DNA of 64,000 nt from Paenibacillus massiliensis subsp. panacisoli DSM 21345 (GTDB lineage: Bacteria > Bacillota > Bacilli > Paenibacillales > Paenibacillaceae). The stretch is from positions 37,105-101,104 of the forward strand of contig NZ_AUFO01000024.1 in the NCBI RefSeq assembly GCF_000426545.1, written 5' to 3'. The notes under the pieces are model-generated. The model was given only the letters and a program-made list of their open reading frames with translations. It was not told where the DNA came from and searched no databases. Every line of letters begins with the position of its first letter. Within the stretch, counting starts at the first letter, position 1. The translations under genes were made by a program, and so were the position numbers. Positions 17,638 to 25,923 of this stretch are shown here, piece after piece.

Positions 17638-18072
17638 TTAGTCTTGCGTTCTACTGTGGCTTTTCAGCTTCTCTGCCAGCAGAAAGACGAAATCTCCTCC
17701 TGTCTGCTCGATACAGAGCGTTTTCTTAATATTCTGAATATGCTTTTTAACCGTATTAACGCTAATATATAATTCCTCCGCAATTCTGCGAATACTGTAG
17801 TGGCGGCACAGCAGCTCAGCAATCTCAAGCTGCCTCCCGCTCAGCACCACAGACTCCGCCGGCCCTGCCGACTGTGGGATACGTGTAGCCGCAGCTACGG
17901 GGAGGGCCTCCTGATCAACCGCCTCATACTCCATTTTGACCTGAATACAATCGCGGATGTTCATCTGGATCACCCAATTCATAATGATGCTGTGCAGTTC
18001 AGCCAGCTCCTCGCGCTCTCGTTCATTACCCGCGCTGGAGGCGACCGTTAGACTCAGTTTAGTAACAGGCAT
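17638..18072 (-). CDS. Small LuxR-type helix-turn-helix regulator
   Basis: A 144-residue protein with a GerE/LuxR DNA-binding domain at about 75-135: LSGRQLEIAELLCRHYS then IAEELYISVNTVKKHIQNI. The first 70 residues carry no receiver or autoinducer domain; they include an Ala/Glu-rich helix and DCIQVKMEYEAV. It follows the AraC-type regulator by 38 bases and precedes the Fur-controlled operon, so the pair probably sets siderophore gene expression locally. Its signal is unknown. Confidence 0.8.
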   Translation of the reverse strand: MPVTKLSLTVASSAGNEREREELAELHSIIMNWVIQMNIRDCIQVKMEYEAVDQEALPVAAATRIPQSAGPAESVVLSGRQLEIAELLCRHYSIRRIAEELYISVNTVKKHIQNIKKTLCIEQTGGDFVFLLAEKLKSHSRTQD

Positions 18073-18110
18073 AGGTCCCTCACCATCCGAATTGGAATAT
18101 TTACTTTTAA

Positions 18111-19994
18111 TTACAAATTATGAATACGAAAATTAGAAGTAATAGGGGGCAGCAATGTCTCTTCAATCTCATCAACGACCCTGTTCATCGCCAGTGGCCC
18201 ATAATAACCGGTCCATAATGCAGTGTGAAAATGACGCACTCGTCCACTCCGAACAGCACTCATACTACTCCACAAAGGATGCTGCTCATATAGCTGAGTC
18301 TGCTCCTGATTCAAATTATCTGTCAGCACAAATAACCGATCCGCCTGCAACTCTGGCAACGTCTCTAACGGAATTAATGAGCTAGTGCCGGTCTGCTTCA
18401 CTGCGAGCGCTGGCGGAGCAAGGCCAAGATCCTCATACAACAGGCGCGCGGTTCGATGCCGCTCCGTATGCAGTCGTATGCTGCCGTCACGTGGTCGAAT
18501 CAATGCCACTGTCTGTTCCTGACCAGTTTCAATTCTGCGACGCAGTCGATCCAGCTTGGTATTGAAGCCGTCTAGGATCTCAAGAGCCTGATGCTGTCGA
18601 CCTACAAGCTCGCCAAATCTAAGCAGTGTGACACGCCAATCCTCATTGCGATCAAACATTACTGTCGGCGCTATGCCCAGCAGCTCCCCATAACAGTGCT
18701 CCTGAAATGACGTACAGACAATAAGATCAGGCTGAAGCTCGCCCAAGGCTTGCAGATCAGGCTGCTCCTTCGTTCCGAGGTGATACATGCTTCCCATGAA
18801 CTGCTTCAGTGGTAAAGGAAGTCCATCCGTTACAATACTGCAAGCCACACTACCTACCGGGCAGACACCAAGGGATAGCAGTTGATCTGAATATTGATAA
18901 TCAAGCACGACGATTCGCTCGGGCTTGCGTTCAAGCTCCAATATTCCTCTCATATGAGGCATGCGAATCCTGTCGTCCACGTAAGCGAGTCCTCCGGTAC
19001 ACATCAGGGTTAGTGACAATAGTGCACGGAAGGATTGCGTGGCGCTCACCCTTTGATGATAACTATCGAATTTGGCAGGGACAATGACCGTTTGCGACGA
19101 TGAACTTGGAGAAATACGACAATTATCACAATTTACTCCTGTCATGAATGGATTGGCTGTATGTGTCTGTCTATAGCCTCTCGGAGACTGTCCGATCTTT
19201 TTCTTAAACAACCGACTGAAATAATAGCTATCTGGATACCCGACCTCTTCTGCAATTTGTGCAACAGGTTGCCCGCTTTGCTCCAAAAGTCGCTTTGCAC
19301 GCTCCATACGAATGCCAATCAAATGCTCCATCGGCCCGTGTCCGAAGCGAGCCTTGAAGCCTCTTTGCAATTGACGAGGGCTTGTAAGTAATCGCTCAGC
19401 CAAGGAGGACAGCGTAATAGGCTCGTTGTAGCAAGCCTCCATATGCCAGAGAGCGGAAGCGATCATATCCTGCTCCTCTGTCCTGTCAGCGGCTCCCTCC
19501 AGCCGATCCAGCTCTGTTAGCAGCAGCTGCACGAAGGCATAGAAGCGTTGCTTTGCCTCCAGACGCGCCAGCGGGTCCTCCTGATGCCATAATCTGTCCA
19601 TATCGGACGCCATGCTTCTATACATGGCAGTGGACCCGGGAGGACCGCCATAACAAGAGCCAAAACGATCCACAGCCAGCTCCGGCTCAAGCAACCCGCT
19701 CGGTAATTGCTGTGGAAGAGAGGCTTTGTACAATATCAGGACGTATTCCAGCCCGTTCGACACCTGACTGATATGAAGGCGTGTTCCTTTCACGACATGA
19801 ACGACAGGTGAACCCTCAGAGCTGCAAATTACATCGCCAGCCTCAATTCGAGCCATCCCTGCCCCTGATATGAGGAATAGCTCTGCAGGTGCAACATAAT
19901 CCAGCTCTTCTCCCGGCTGCAGCTGGCTATGTCGAATATCGACAATATCAATGGAAGCGCAAGTCCATAACAGCATTTGATCGCGTGTCACCAT
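18111..19994 (-). CDS. AraC-type regulator fused to a siderophore-binding domain (Btr-like)
   Basis: A 627-residue cytoplasmic regulator. Order: N-terminal cupin-like sensing region (1-150), AraC helix-turn-helix pair (about 180-285; LSSLAERLLTSPRQLQRGF and IAEEVGYPDSYYFSRLFKKK), then a substrate-binding-protein-like module (about 340-620; RIVVLDYQYSDQLLSLGVCP, LGELQPDLIVCTS). The same architecture is known from Bacillus subtilis Btr, which binds ferri-bacillibactin and activates its uptake genes. Here it most likely activates the adjacent operons when the cognate ferric siderophore enters the cell. A weaker Fur box lies about 50 bases upstream. Confidence 0.9.
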   Translation of the reverse strand: MVTRDQMLLWTCASIDIVDIRHSQLQPGEELDYVAPAELFLISGAGMARIEAGDVICSSEGSPVVHVVKGTRLHISQVSNGLEYVLILYKASLPQQLPSGLLEPELAVDRFGSCYGGPPGSTAMYRSMASDMDRLWHQEDPLARLEAKQRFYAFVQLLLTELDRLEGAADRTEEQDMIASALWHMEACYNEPITLSSLAERLLTSPRQLQRGFKARFGHGPMEHLIGIRMERAKRLLEQSGQPVAQIAEEVGYPDSYYFSRLFKKKIGQSPRGYRQTHTANPFMTGVNCDNCRISPSSSSQTVIVPAKFDSYHQRVSATQSFRALLSLTLMCTGGLAYVDDRIRMPHMRGILELERKPERIVVLDYQYSDQLLSLGVCPVGSVACSIVTDGLPLPLKQFMGSMYHLGTKEQPDLQALGELQPDLIVCTSFQEHCYGELLGIAPTVMFDRNEDWRVTLLRFGELVGRQHQALEILDGFNTKLDRLRRRIETGQEQTVALIRPRDGSIRLHTERHRTARLLYEDLGLAPPALAVKQTGTSSLIPLETLPELQADRLFVLTDNLNQEQTQLYEQHPLWSSMSAVRSGRVRHFHTALWTGYYGPLAMNRVVDEIEETLLPPITSNFRIHNL

Positions 19995-20043
19995 TCGTGC
20001 TCCAACCCCCCGCTTCCAGAATTTATGTTAGTTCTATTATAGT

Positions 20044-20062
20044 TTCACTGAGAATCATTATC
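20044..20062 (-). promoter_or_regulatory. Probable Fur box upstream of the Btr-like regulator
   Basis: The half TGAGAATCATTATC is strong, while the distal half is weak (about 14 of 19 consensus positions). It lies about 50 bases upstream of the regulator start. Confidence 0.55.
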
Positions 20063-20225
20063 AAATATCGTTTCAGAGGCATCGAATTCAACAGAATTTA
20101 ATCTTGAAGCATTGAATTCATTCGAGCCTAGTTCTGCGTTCCTTTCAGCAAGACTCTTCAAATATAACTGAGCTATAACGATAGCAACAGCAGAATAACA
20201 GCAACAATATATGTTCAGCAAAATA

Positions 20226-20267
20226 AATAGACCTCATAGATCCGTTATCACGTCTCTGAGGTCTATT
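20226..20267 (-). terminator. Terminator after the Ser-rich lipoprotein gene
   Basis: AATAGACCTCA and TGAGGTCTATT form an 11-bp perfect stem; on the minus strand TTATTTTG follows. The 343-base gap between 19995 and 20337 otherwise holds only this hairpin, the Fur box and AT-rich spacer. Confidence 0.65.
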
Positions 20268-20337
20268 GCAGCAGTAGCGCAAGTATTTTAAAAGACAATT
20301 ATAAAGAAGATAATTATATGCGTCGTCTCTTTAACCG

Positions 20338-21417
20338 TCACAATGGTGACATATAGCGACCATAAGTAACGTCCAGCTCCGTAAATTGGTTCTGCTCCCT
20401 TGACAGGAACGTGACGGACTCACCTTCTGCTCCCATCCATTGCACACCCAGCATGAATCCTTGCGGTGTGCGAGCGGCCCACAGGAATGAGAACATCTCT
20501 GGCAGGACCTCTCCACCATCGTCCACTCGCCAAGCTGAATAGCCCTCAAGCTGCGCAGGATAATCCTGCACGATCAGTCCATCCTTGCTGTCAAGCACAA
20601 GGCTGGCCAGCAGTTCTTGGCCTTTGGGCTCGAATTGGACCAGGTACAACTTACCCTGTGAGTCAATCTGCTCTAAAGGCCAGATATGTTGAATCTGACG
20701 CTTCCAGGTATTATCCAGACGGCTGACGAGCGCAGCAGGTGTCTGCTCTTCACGTATAGAGGTCATGCCCAGTTGAGCAGCTTCAGGCATGTCTTGCGCC
20801 ATTGTCAAGAAATAGGTCTCATTCGGCGTAGCCTTCCCCTCGATGATCTCATAGAGACTGCCAGGCAAATAATCAAAGTTCTGGGCCGTCTGGCGGCCAT
20901 TATCCGCATCATTTCGCTCCTGTACACTCATATATCGAACAGCGAGGCGCTGGCCATGGTAGCCTACGGCGAGATTGTATCCCTGACTCGGCACCTTGCC
21001 CTCGCTTGGCGAATCAACTAACAATCTGCTGCCTGACGCATCTGCAAAGCCTAAGGCGCCTTCGGTCAATAGTAAGGAAGGATTGAGAACTGCAAGTGGT
21101 TCCGCAGACGACACCGAAAATGAAGATGATATTGATGACGATGATGTCGATGACACCGCTGACGAGGAGCCTAGACTCGAATGGCTTGCCGCTGGAGTCG
21201 TGGATGCTGAAGCATCTTCACTGTCTAGCGTATGCTCACTCCCCGCACCCAAGCCGCTGTCCGTCTTAGCTTCACCTTGGGTGTTCACACCCTTTTGCGT
21301 CTGTGCCGGGACAGGCTGTTCCCGATCTACAGCTGAATTCTGCATCCCCGTACAAGCCGCCAGCAGCAGGCTCATCGTAATCCAGACCGGCACAAGTCTC
21401 TCAATGCTCCCTCTCAT
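20338..21417 (-). CDS. Lipoprotein of unknown function with Ser-rich segment
   Basis: I do not recognise this family. From the ATG at 21417 (AGGGG upstream) it has a signal peptide ending in the lipobox LLLAAC, so it should be anchored outside the membrane. Residues about 40-105 are a low-complexity Ser/Thr/Ala linker whose DNA is a GATGAT-like microsatellite. The remaining 270 residues look like a mixed alpha/beta or beta-rich domain rich in Gln, Tyr and Trp. A longer TTG start at 21471 lacks a ribosome site. It has its own terminator and no operon partners. A similar Ser-rich stretch interrupts the histidine kinase at 27234-29489. Confidence 0.7.
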   Translation of the reverse strand: MRGSIERLVPVWITMSLLLAACTGMQNSAVDREQPVPAQTQKGVNTQGEAKTDSGLGAGSEHTLDSEDASASTTPAASHSSLGSSSAVSSTSSSSISSSFSVSSAEPLAVLNPSLLLTEGALGFADASGSRLLVDSPSEGKVPSQGYNLAVGYHGQRLAVRYMSVQERNDADNGRQTAQNFDYLPGSLYEIIEGKATPNETYFLTMAQDMPEAAQLGMTSIREEQTPAALVSRLDNTWKRQIQHIWPLEQIDSQGKLYLVQFEPKGQELLASLVLDSKDGLIVQDYPAQLEGYSAWRVDDGGEVLPEMFSFLWAARTPQGFMLGVQWMGAEGESVTFLSREQNQFTELDVTYGRYMSPL

Positions 21418-21590
21418 CCCTATCGCCCCTGTTCGCTGTAAAGTCAGCATTTTGCATACATCCAGGCCCAAAATACAGCTCAGACATCCAGTTGAAGATA
21501 CCCGGATACGATGTAAAAGTGCCTTATCTCCCTCACTTTACAACAGGTTATGAATAGCGGCAATAGATCGTAAATGGTTGATTTTGGTGC

Positions 21591-22754
21591 CTAAGCTGCG
21601 CGCTTATTCTTATTGTAGATATCGAATGCTACGGCCAGTAGAAGTACCAGACCTTTAATACCTTGCTGCCAATCAATACCGAGGCCGATGAGCGACATAC
21701 CATTGTTCAGCACGCCCATAACCAAGCCCCCGATGATTGCACCATAGACCGTCCCGATCCCCCCGGAGGCCGAAGCCCCCCCAATGAAGCAGGCTGCAAT
21801 AGCATCCAGCTCAAAGTTCGTTCCAGCCCGCGGCGTAGCAGCATTCAGACGTGCGGCAAAAATCAGGCCAGAGATGGCAGCCAGCACACCCATATTGACG
21901 AACACCCAGAACGTGACCTTTTTCGTCTTGACCCCGGACAGCTCAGCCGCCTTCTCATTTCCTCCGAGTGCATACACATGTCGTCCGATGACCGTACGAT
22001 TCATGATAAAGGAATAGGCAATAATAAGTGCGAACAACAGAACCAGAATGTTCGGAATGCCCGCATAGCTCGCCAGCATGAAGGTGAACACATTCGTTAT
22101 GATTGCTACCGCAGCCAGCTTCAGGAGGAATAAACTATTAGCCCCCGCTTCAAATCCATATTTTAATTGCGCACGACGAGCACGCATTTCACTCAGAATG
22201 TACCAGACACTCAGTGCAACACCCACTACCACCGAGATGATACTAACTCCTGAAAAAGCAACGTCCGGCAGGAAACCTGAGCTCAGCTTCTGAAATCCAC
22301 CAGGGAATGGAGAGATGGACTGCCCATCCAGCACAATCATGGTCAGACCGCGGAAGAGCAGCATACCCGCCAGCGTCACGATAAAGGCCGGAATCCGTAC
22401 ATACGCGACCCAAAAGCCTTGCCAGGCACCGATTAAGCCACCAACCAGGATGGCAGCAATAACAGCTATCCATGTCGGCAGCTGCCAGTCTACCATCATG
22501 ATCGCAGCTACCGCACCCACAAATGCAGCAACCGAACCGACCGACAAATCAATGTGCCCTGTTATAATGACCAGCACCATGCCGATGGCAAGCACCAGAA
22601 TATAGCTATTTTGCAAAATCAGATTGGTAATATTGATCGGCTTGAGCAATAGCCCGCCCGTTAACACCTGGAACAGCAGCATGATGACCACCAATGCAAA
22701 TATCATACCGTATTGCCGTACATTCCCCTTGAACAATCTAGCCAACATGGTCAT
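21591..22754 (-). CDS. Monosaccharide ABC transporter permease (MmsB/XylH type)
   Basis: A 387-residue branched-chain/ribose-type (BPD_transp_2) permease with about ten hydrophobic segments. SYILVLAIGMVLVIITGHIDLSVGS and GGASASGGIGTVYGA are conserved landmarks of sugar permeases such as XylH and GguB. It overlaps the ATPase gene by 17 bases. It closes a three-gene operon of binding protein, ATPase and permease. A multiple-monosaccharide substrate (xylose, arabinose or galactose) is inferred from family resemblance. Confidence 0.92.
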   Translation of the reverse strand: MTMLARLFKGNVRQYGMIFALVVIMLLFQVLTGGLLLKPINITNLILQNSYILVLAIGMVLVIITGHIDLSVGSVAAFVGAVAAIMMVDWQLPTWIAVIAAILVGGLIGAWQGFWVAYVRIPAFIVTLAGMLLFRGLTMIVLDGQSISPFPGGFQKLSSGFLPDVAFSGVSIISVVVGVALSVWYILSEMRARRAQLKYGFEAGANSLFLLKLAAVAIITNVFTFMLASYAGIPNILVLLFALIIAYSFIMNRTVIGRHVYALGGNEKAAELSGVKTKKVTFWVFVNMGVLAAISGLIFAARLNAATPRAGTNFELDAIAACFIGGASASGGIGTVYGAIIGGLVMGVLNNGMSLIGLGIDWQQGIKGLVLLLAVAFDIYNKNKRAA

Positions 22755-24288
22755 GCTTCCCGCCTCCTGACTTGGTCATATATCTCATAAGCACTTCCTG
22801 CGATGCTTCCTCACGGCTCACTTCTCCGGTCATTCGTCCTGCGTTCATGACATAGATGCGATCACATAGCCCAAGAATCTCGGACAACTCGGAGGAAATC
22901 ACCAGCACAGCCTTTCCTTCTGCAGCCAGTCGATGAATGATGGTATAGATCTCATATTTGGCACCTACATCAATACCGCGCGTCGGCTCATCCAGCATGA
23001 GAATGTCAGGCTCCGCGAATATCCATTTTCCCAGTACCACCTTCTGCTGATTGCCACCGCTTAGATTACCGGTCTTCTGCAAAATGCTTGGTGCCTTGAT
23101 ATTCATGCTGCGCTTCATCTCCTCAGCCACCAGCACTTCCTCATGCTCGTTCACCACGGTGTTCTGACTAAGCTTGGGCAAGCCGGTCAGCGAGATGTTG
23201 CGCTTGATGTCATCCATCAGAATCAGGCCGTAAGCCTTGCGATCCTCGGTAACATAAGCGAACCCATTCTCAATAGCCTCCGTCACGGTCCGGTTGCGAA
23301 TGATGCGGCCCTCCTTGATGAGCTGCCCGGAGATGCTACGCCCGTAGGATCTGCCGAAGATGCTCATGGCCAGCTCCGTTCGACCTGCTCCCATCAGTCC
23401 GGCGATTCCGACAATCTCCCCGCGCCGTAGCTGCAGATTGACCTCCTCCAGCACTTTGCGGTCCGCATGATGCTCATGGTAGACCGTCCAGTCCTTCACC
23501 TCCAGAATGACCTCACCAATCTCGGCGTGTCGCTCCGGATAGCGGCTGGTCAGATCTCTGCCAACCATACCGCTGATGATCCGATCCTCTGTAACCACGT
23601 CCTTCTTCATGTCCAGTGTCTCAATGGTGTGCCCGTCACGCAGGATGGTCACAGAATCTGCCACTTTGGATATCTCATTCAGCTTATGGGAGATGATAAT
23701 GCAGGAAATGCCCTGTCGCTTCAGCTCCAGCATCAATTGCAGCAGGTTCTCGCTATCGTTCTCATTCAGGGCTGCCGTCGGCTCATCCAGAATGAGCAGC
23801 TTGACCTTTTTGGATAAGGCCTTGGCGATCTCGACGAGCTGCTGCTTCCCTACACCGATGCTGGATACCAGCGTGTCTGGCCGCTCATGCAGTCCGACCT
23901 TGGCCAAAAGCTGCTGCGTGCCCGCATAAGTGGCGTTCCAGTCGATCACTCCTTTGCTGGCTCGCTCATTGCCCAAATAGATATTTTCCGCAATCGACAG
24001 CTCCGGAATTAACGCGAGCTCTTGATGGATAATAACGATCCCAAGCTCCTCACTTTGCCGAATATCCTTGAACTCACACGTCTGGCCTTGAAAACGAATC
24101 TCCCCTTCATAAGAGCCGTGGGGATACACTCCGCTAAGCACCTTCATCAAGGTCGATTTTCCTGCTCCATTCTCGCCACACAAAGCGTGAATCTCTCCCT
24201 CGCGAATCCGTAGATTCACGTCCTCCAGCGCCTTGACGCCCGGGAAAGCTTTGGTGATACCAATCATCTCCAGAATGATTCCAGCCAT
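22738..24288 (-). CDS. Monosaccharide ABC transporter ATPase (MmsA/XylG type)
   Basis: A 516-residue double ATPase. The first half has Walker A GENGAGKST and Walker B LLILDEPTAALNEND. The second has a degenerate first motif around GLMGAGRTEL, signature LSGGNQQKVVLGKW and Walker B ILMLDEPTRGIDVGAK. This tandem layout with a weakened second Walker A is normal for RbsA/XylG/MglA proteins. It is 35 bases downstream of the binding-protein gene. Confidence 0.94.
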   Translation of the reverse strand: MAGIILEMIGITKAFPGVKALEDVNLRIREGEIHALCGENGAGKSTLMKVLSGVYPHGSYEGEIRFQGQTCEFKDIRQSEELGIVIIHQELALIPELSIAENIYLGNERASKGVIDWNATYAGTQQLLAKVGLHERPDTLVSSIGVGKQQLVEIAKALSKKVKLLILDEPTAALNENDSENLLQLMLELKRQGISCIIISHKLNEISKVADSVTILRDGHTIETLDMKKDVVTEDRIISGMVGRDLTSRYPERHAEIGEVILEVKDWTVYHEHHADRKVLEEVNLQLRRGEIVGIAGLMGAGRTELAMSIFGRSYGRSISGQLIKEGRIIRNRTVTEAIENGFAYVTEDRKAYGLILMDDIKRNISLTGLPKLSQNTVVNEHEEVLVAEEMKRSMNIKAPSILQKTGNLSGGNQQKVVLGKWIFAEPDILMLDEPTRGIDVGAKYEIYTIIHRLAAEGKAVLVISSELSEILGLCDRIYVMNAGRMTGEVSREEASQEVLMRYMTKSGGGKHDHVG

Positions 24289-24323
24289 GGACCTGCTCCT
24301 TTCCAGCTCGTGTCTTCTGCTTG

Positions 24324-25409
24324 TTACTTAAGACCAATCTCCTCGCGGGTGTAATATCCGCTATCCACAATATCCTTCTCCACATTGCTCTGATCGACAG
24401 AAATAGGGTCCAGTAGATAAGCCGGGACTACCTCTATTCCATTGTTATAAGACTCCGTGTCGTTCACTTCCGCCTGTTGACCTTGTAAGATGCTGTTAGC
24501 CATCTCTACCGTCTTCTCCGCTAATTTACGTGTATCCTTGAATACCGTTTGCGTCTGCTCCCCGGCTACAATGGATTTGATCGAGGAGAGCTCAGCATCC
24601 TGCCCGGTGATGATCGGCAAGGGCTTGGCACTGCTACCATAGCCGACGCCCTTCAATGAGGATATAATTCCGATACTAATTCCATCGTACGGTGACAGCA
24701 CAGCGTCCACCCGTTCTGTCGAATAGTAGGCGCTCAGCAGATTATCCATCCGGGACTGAGCTAGCGCACCATCCCAACGCAGCGTGGCAATCTGGGCCAT
24801 CGTGGTCTGTTGACTACGGACGACAAGCTTGCCCTCATCAATGTAGGGCTGTAGCACAGACATGGCCCCGTCAAAGAAGAAATAGGCGTTGTTATCGTCC
24901 GGTGACCCGCCGAACATCTCAATGTTGAACGGTCCTTTACCCTCCTTAAGCTCCAAACGCTGCTCGATATACGAGGCCTGCTGCACGCCTACCTTGAAAT
25001 TGTCAAACGTTGCGTAGTAAGTTAGATAAGGTGTATTGCGAATCAGACGATCATAGGAAATCACCTGAATTCCCTGATCATGTGCCTTCTGAATTACATC
25101 TGTCAGTGTATTGCCGTCTACCGAAGCGATGACCATGACATCAACGCCCTTGGTAATCATGTTCTCGATCTGCGAAATTTGATTCTCAACGACATCCTCA
25201 GCGTATTGCAGGTCCGTCTTATAGCCTTGCTCCTGAAAGAGACGGACCATATTCTCTCCATCAGCTACCCAGCGTGCAGAGGATTTGGTCGGCATAGATA
25301 TGCCCACGTAGCCCTTCTCTCTGCTGCCCGGCCCGCTCTCTGCCAGATTGCAGGCGGATAGCAGCAGGGTCATGGCCAGCAGCCACAGCATTACAGCTCC
25401 TTTTTTCAT
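24324..25409 (-). CDS. Sugar-binding lipoprotein (ChvE/XylF type)
   Basis: A 361-residue binding protein from the ATG at 25409, which has an AAAGGGGA ribosome site; a frame upstream of it carries the cre site and is not coding. The signal peptide ends in LLLSAC. VGISMPTKSSARWVADGENM, VMVIASVDGNTLTDVI, VISYDRLI and TGQDAELSSIKSIVAGEQTQTVFKD match multiple-sugar-binding ChvE-type proteins. It delivers sugar to the permease and ATPase downstream. Expression is probably repressed by CcpA and activated by the two-component system at 25.9-29.5 kb. Confidence 0.93.
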   Translation of the reverse strand: MKKGAVMLWLLAMTLLLSACNLAESGPGSREKGYVGISMPTKSSARWVADGENMVRLFQEQGYKTDLQYAEDVVENQISQIENMITKGVDVMVIASVDGNTLTDVIQKAHDQGIQVISYDRLIRNTPYLTYYATFDNFKVGVQQASYIEQRLELKEGKGPFNIEMFGGSPDDNNAYFFFDGAMSVLQPYIDEGKLVVRSQQTTMAQIATLRWDGALAQSRMDNLLSAYYSTERVDAVLSPYDGISIGIISSLKGVGYGSSAKPLPIITGQDAELSSIKSIVAGEQTQTVFKDTRKLAEKTVEMANSILQGQQAEVNDTESYNNGIEVVPAYLLDPISVDQSNVEKDIVDSGYYTREEIGLK

Positions 25410-25499
25410 CGCGAAGTCCCCTTTCCTATTGAATCGCCAACCCACTCGTCCCGAATTGTGCTTGCCGCTACTTGCTGGCGGATGTTCAGTGACACAATT

Positions 25500-25513
25500 G
25501 GATAACGCTTTCA
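25500..25513 (-). promoter_or_regulatory. CcpA catabolite-responsive element (cre)
   Basis: On the minus strand TGAAAGCGTTATCC matches the cre consensus TGWAANCGNTNWCA at 13 of 14 positions. It lies about 90 bases upstream of the sugar-binding protein ATG, consistent with glucose repression of a sugar importer. Confidence 0.7.
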
Positions 25514-25661
25514 AAATGTAATATTGGTACGTCACCTGCATGGATATGGTATCACTTGGGAATAAGCAGGGTCTTTATGATGAATGAACCTTTTTTATAA
25601 AATTTTAACTTTTGTCTTGTCAGGCTCGACTGCTCATCAAAATTAGTGAACGGTTGCCTCT

Positions 25662-25708
25662 AAAAAAACACAAAAAGACCTCACCAGCTCCAGAGAACGG
25701 ATGAAGTC
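25662..25708 (-). terminator. Terminator after the sugar-sensing two-component operon
   Basis: GACTTCA pairs with TGAGGTC around an inner CC/GG stem and is followed on the minus strand by TTTTTGTGTTTTTTT. It separates the response-regulator gene (25924) from the sugar transporter promoter region. Confidence 0.65.
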
Positions 25709-25717
25709 ATTTGGTTT

Positions 25718-25808
25718 CTACTATACCTTAACCAGATCAATCATATGGGAGTGTAGAGCCGCTGTAAGCGGGGAGCCCTATCGACCGCTGTTAAGCTTGC
25801 TATTCTGT
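25718..25808 (-). repeat. Half copy of the dispersed palindromic element
   Basis: It begins CTACTATACCTTAACCAGATC, then GTGTAGAGCCGCTGTAAGCGGGGAGCCCTATCGACC and GCTGTTAAGCTTGCTATTC. This equals the right half of the full element at 46011-46232 read on the other strand. The matching left half is missing. Confidence 0.65.
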
Positions 25809-25839
25809 GGCCTGTGCTATTTCATTGTCAGTTATTAAG

Positions 25840-25923
25840 GCTCATCAATTATCAGCTATCAGCAGTTTTCAGTGATCGTTATCAGTTTTCAGTGATCGCT
25901 TTATTCGTTTATTCGTCTATTCG
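25840..25923. repeat. Short tandem repeats after the response-regulator gene
   Basis: TTTTCAGTGATCG occurs twice, joined by CAGTTATCAG-like words, and TTTATTCGTC-type words occur four times up to the stop codon. No coding capacity; slippage tract. Confidence 0.5.

Noticed and set aside
17638..18072. Quorum-sensing LuxR receptor
   Set aside because: Only the DNA-binding domain is present; the N-terminus is too short for an autoinducer domain and no synthase is nearby.
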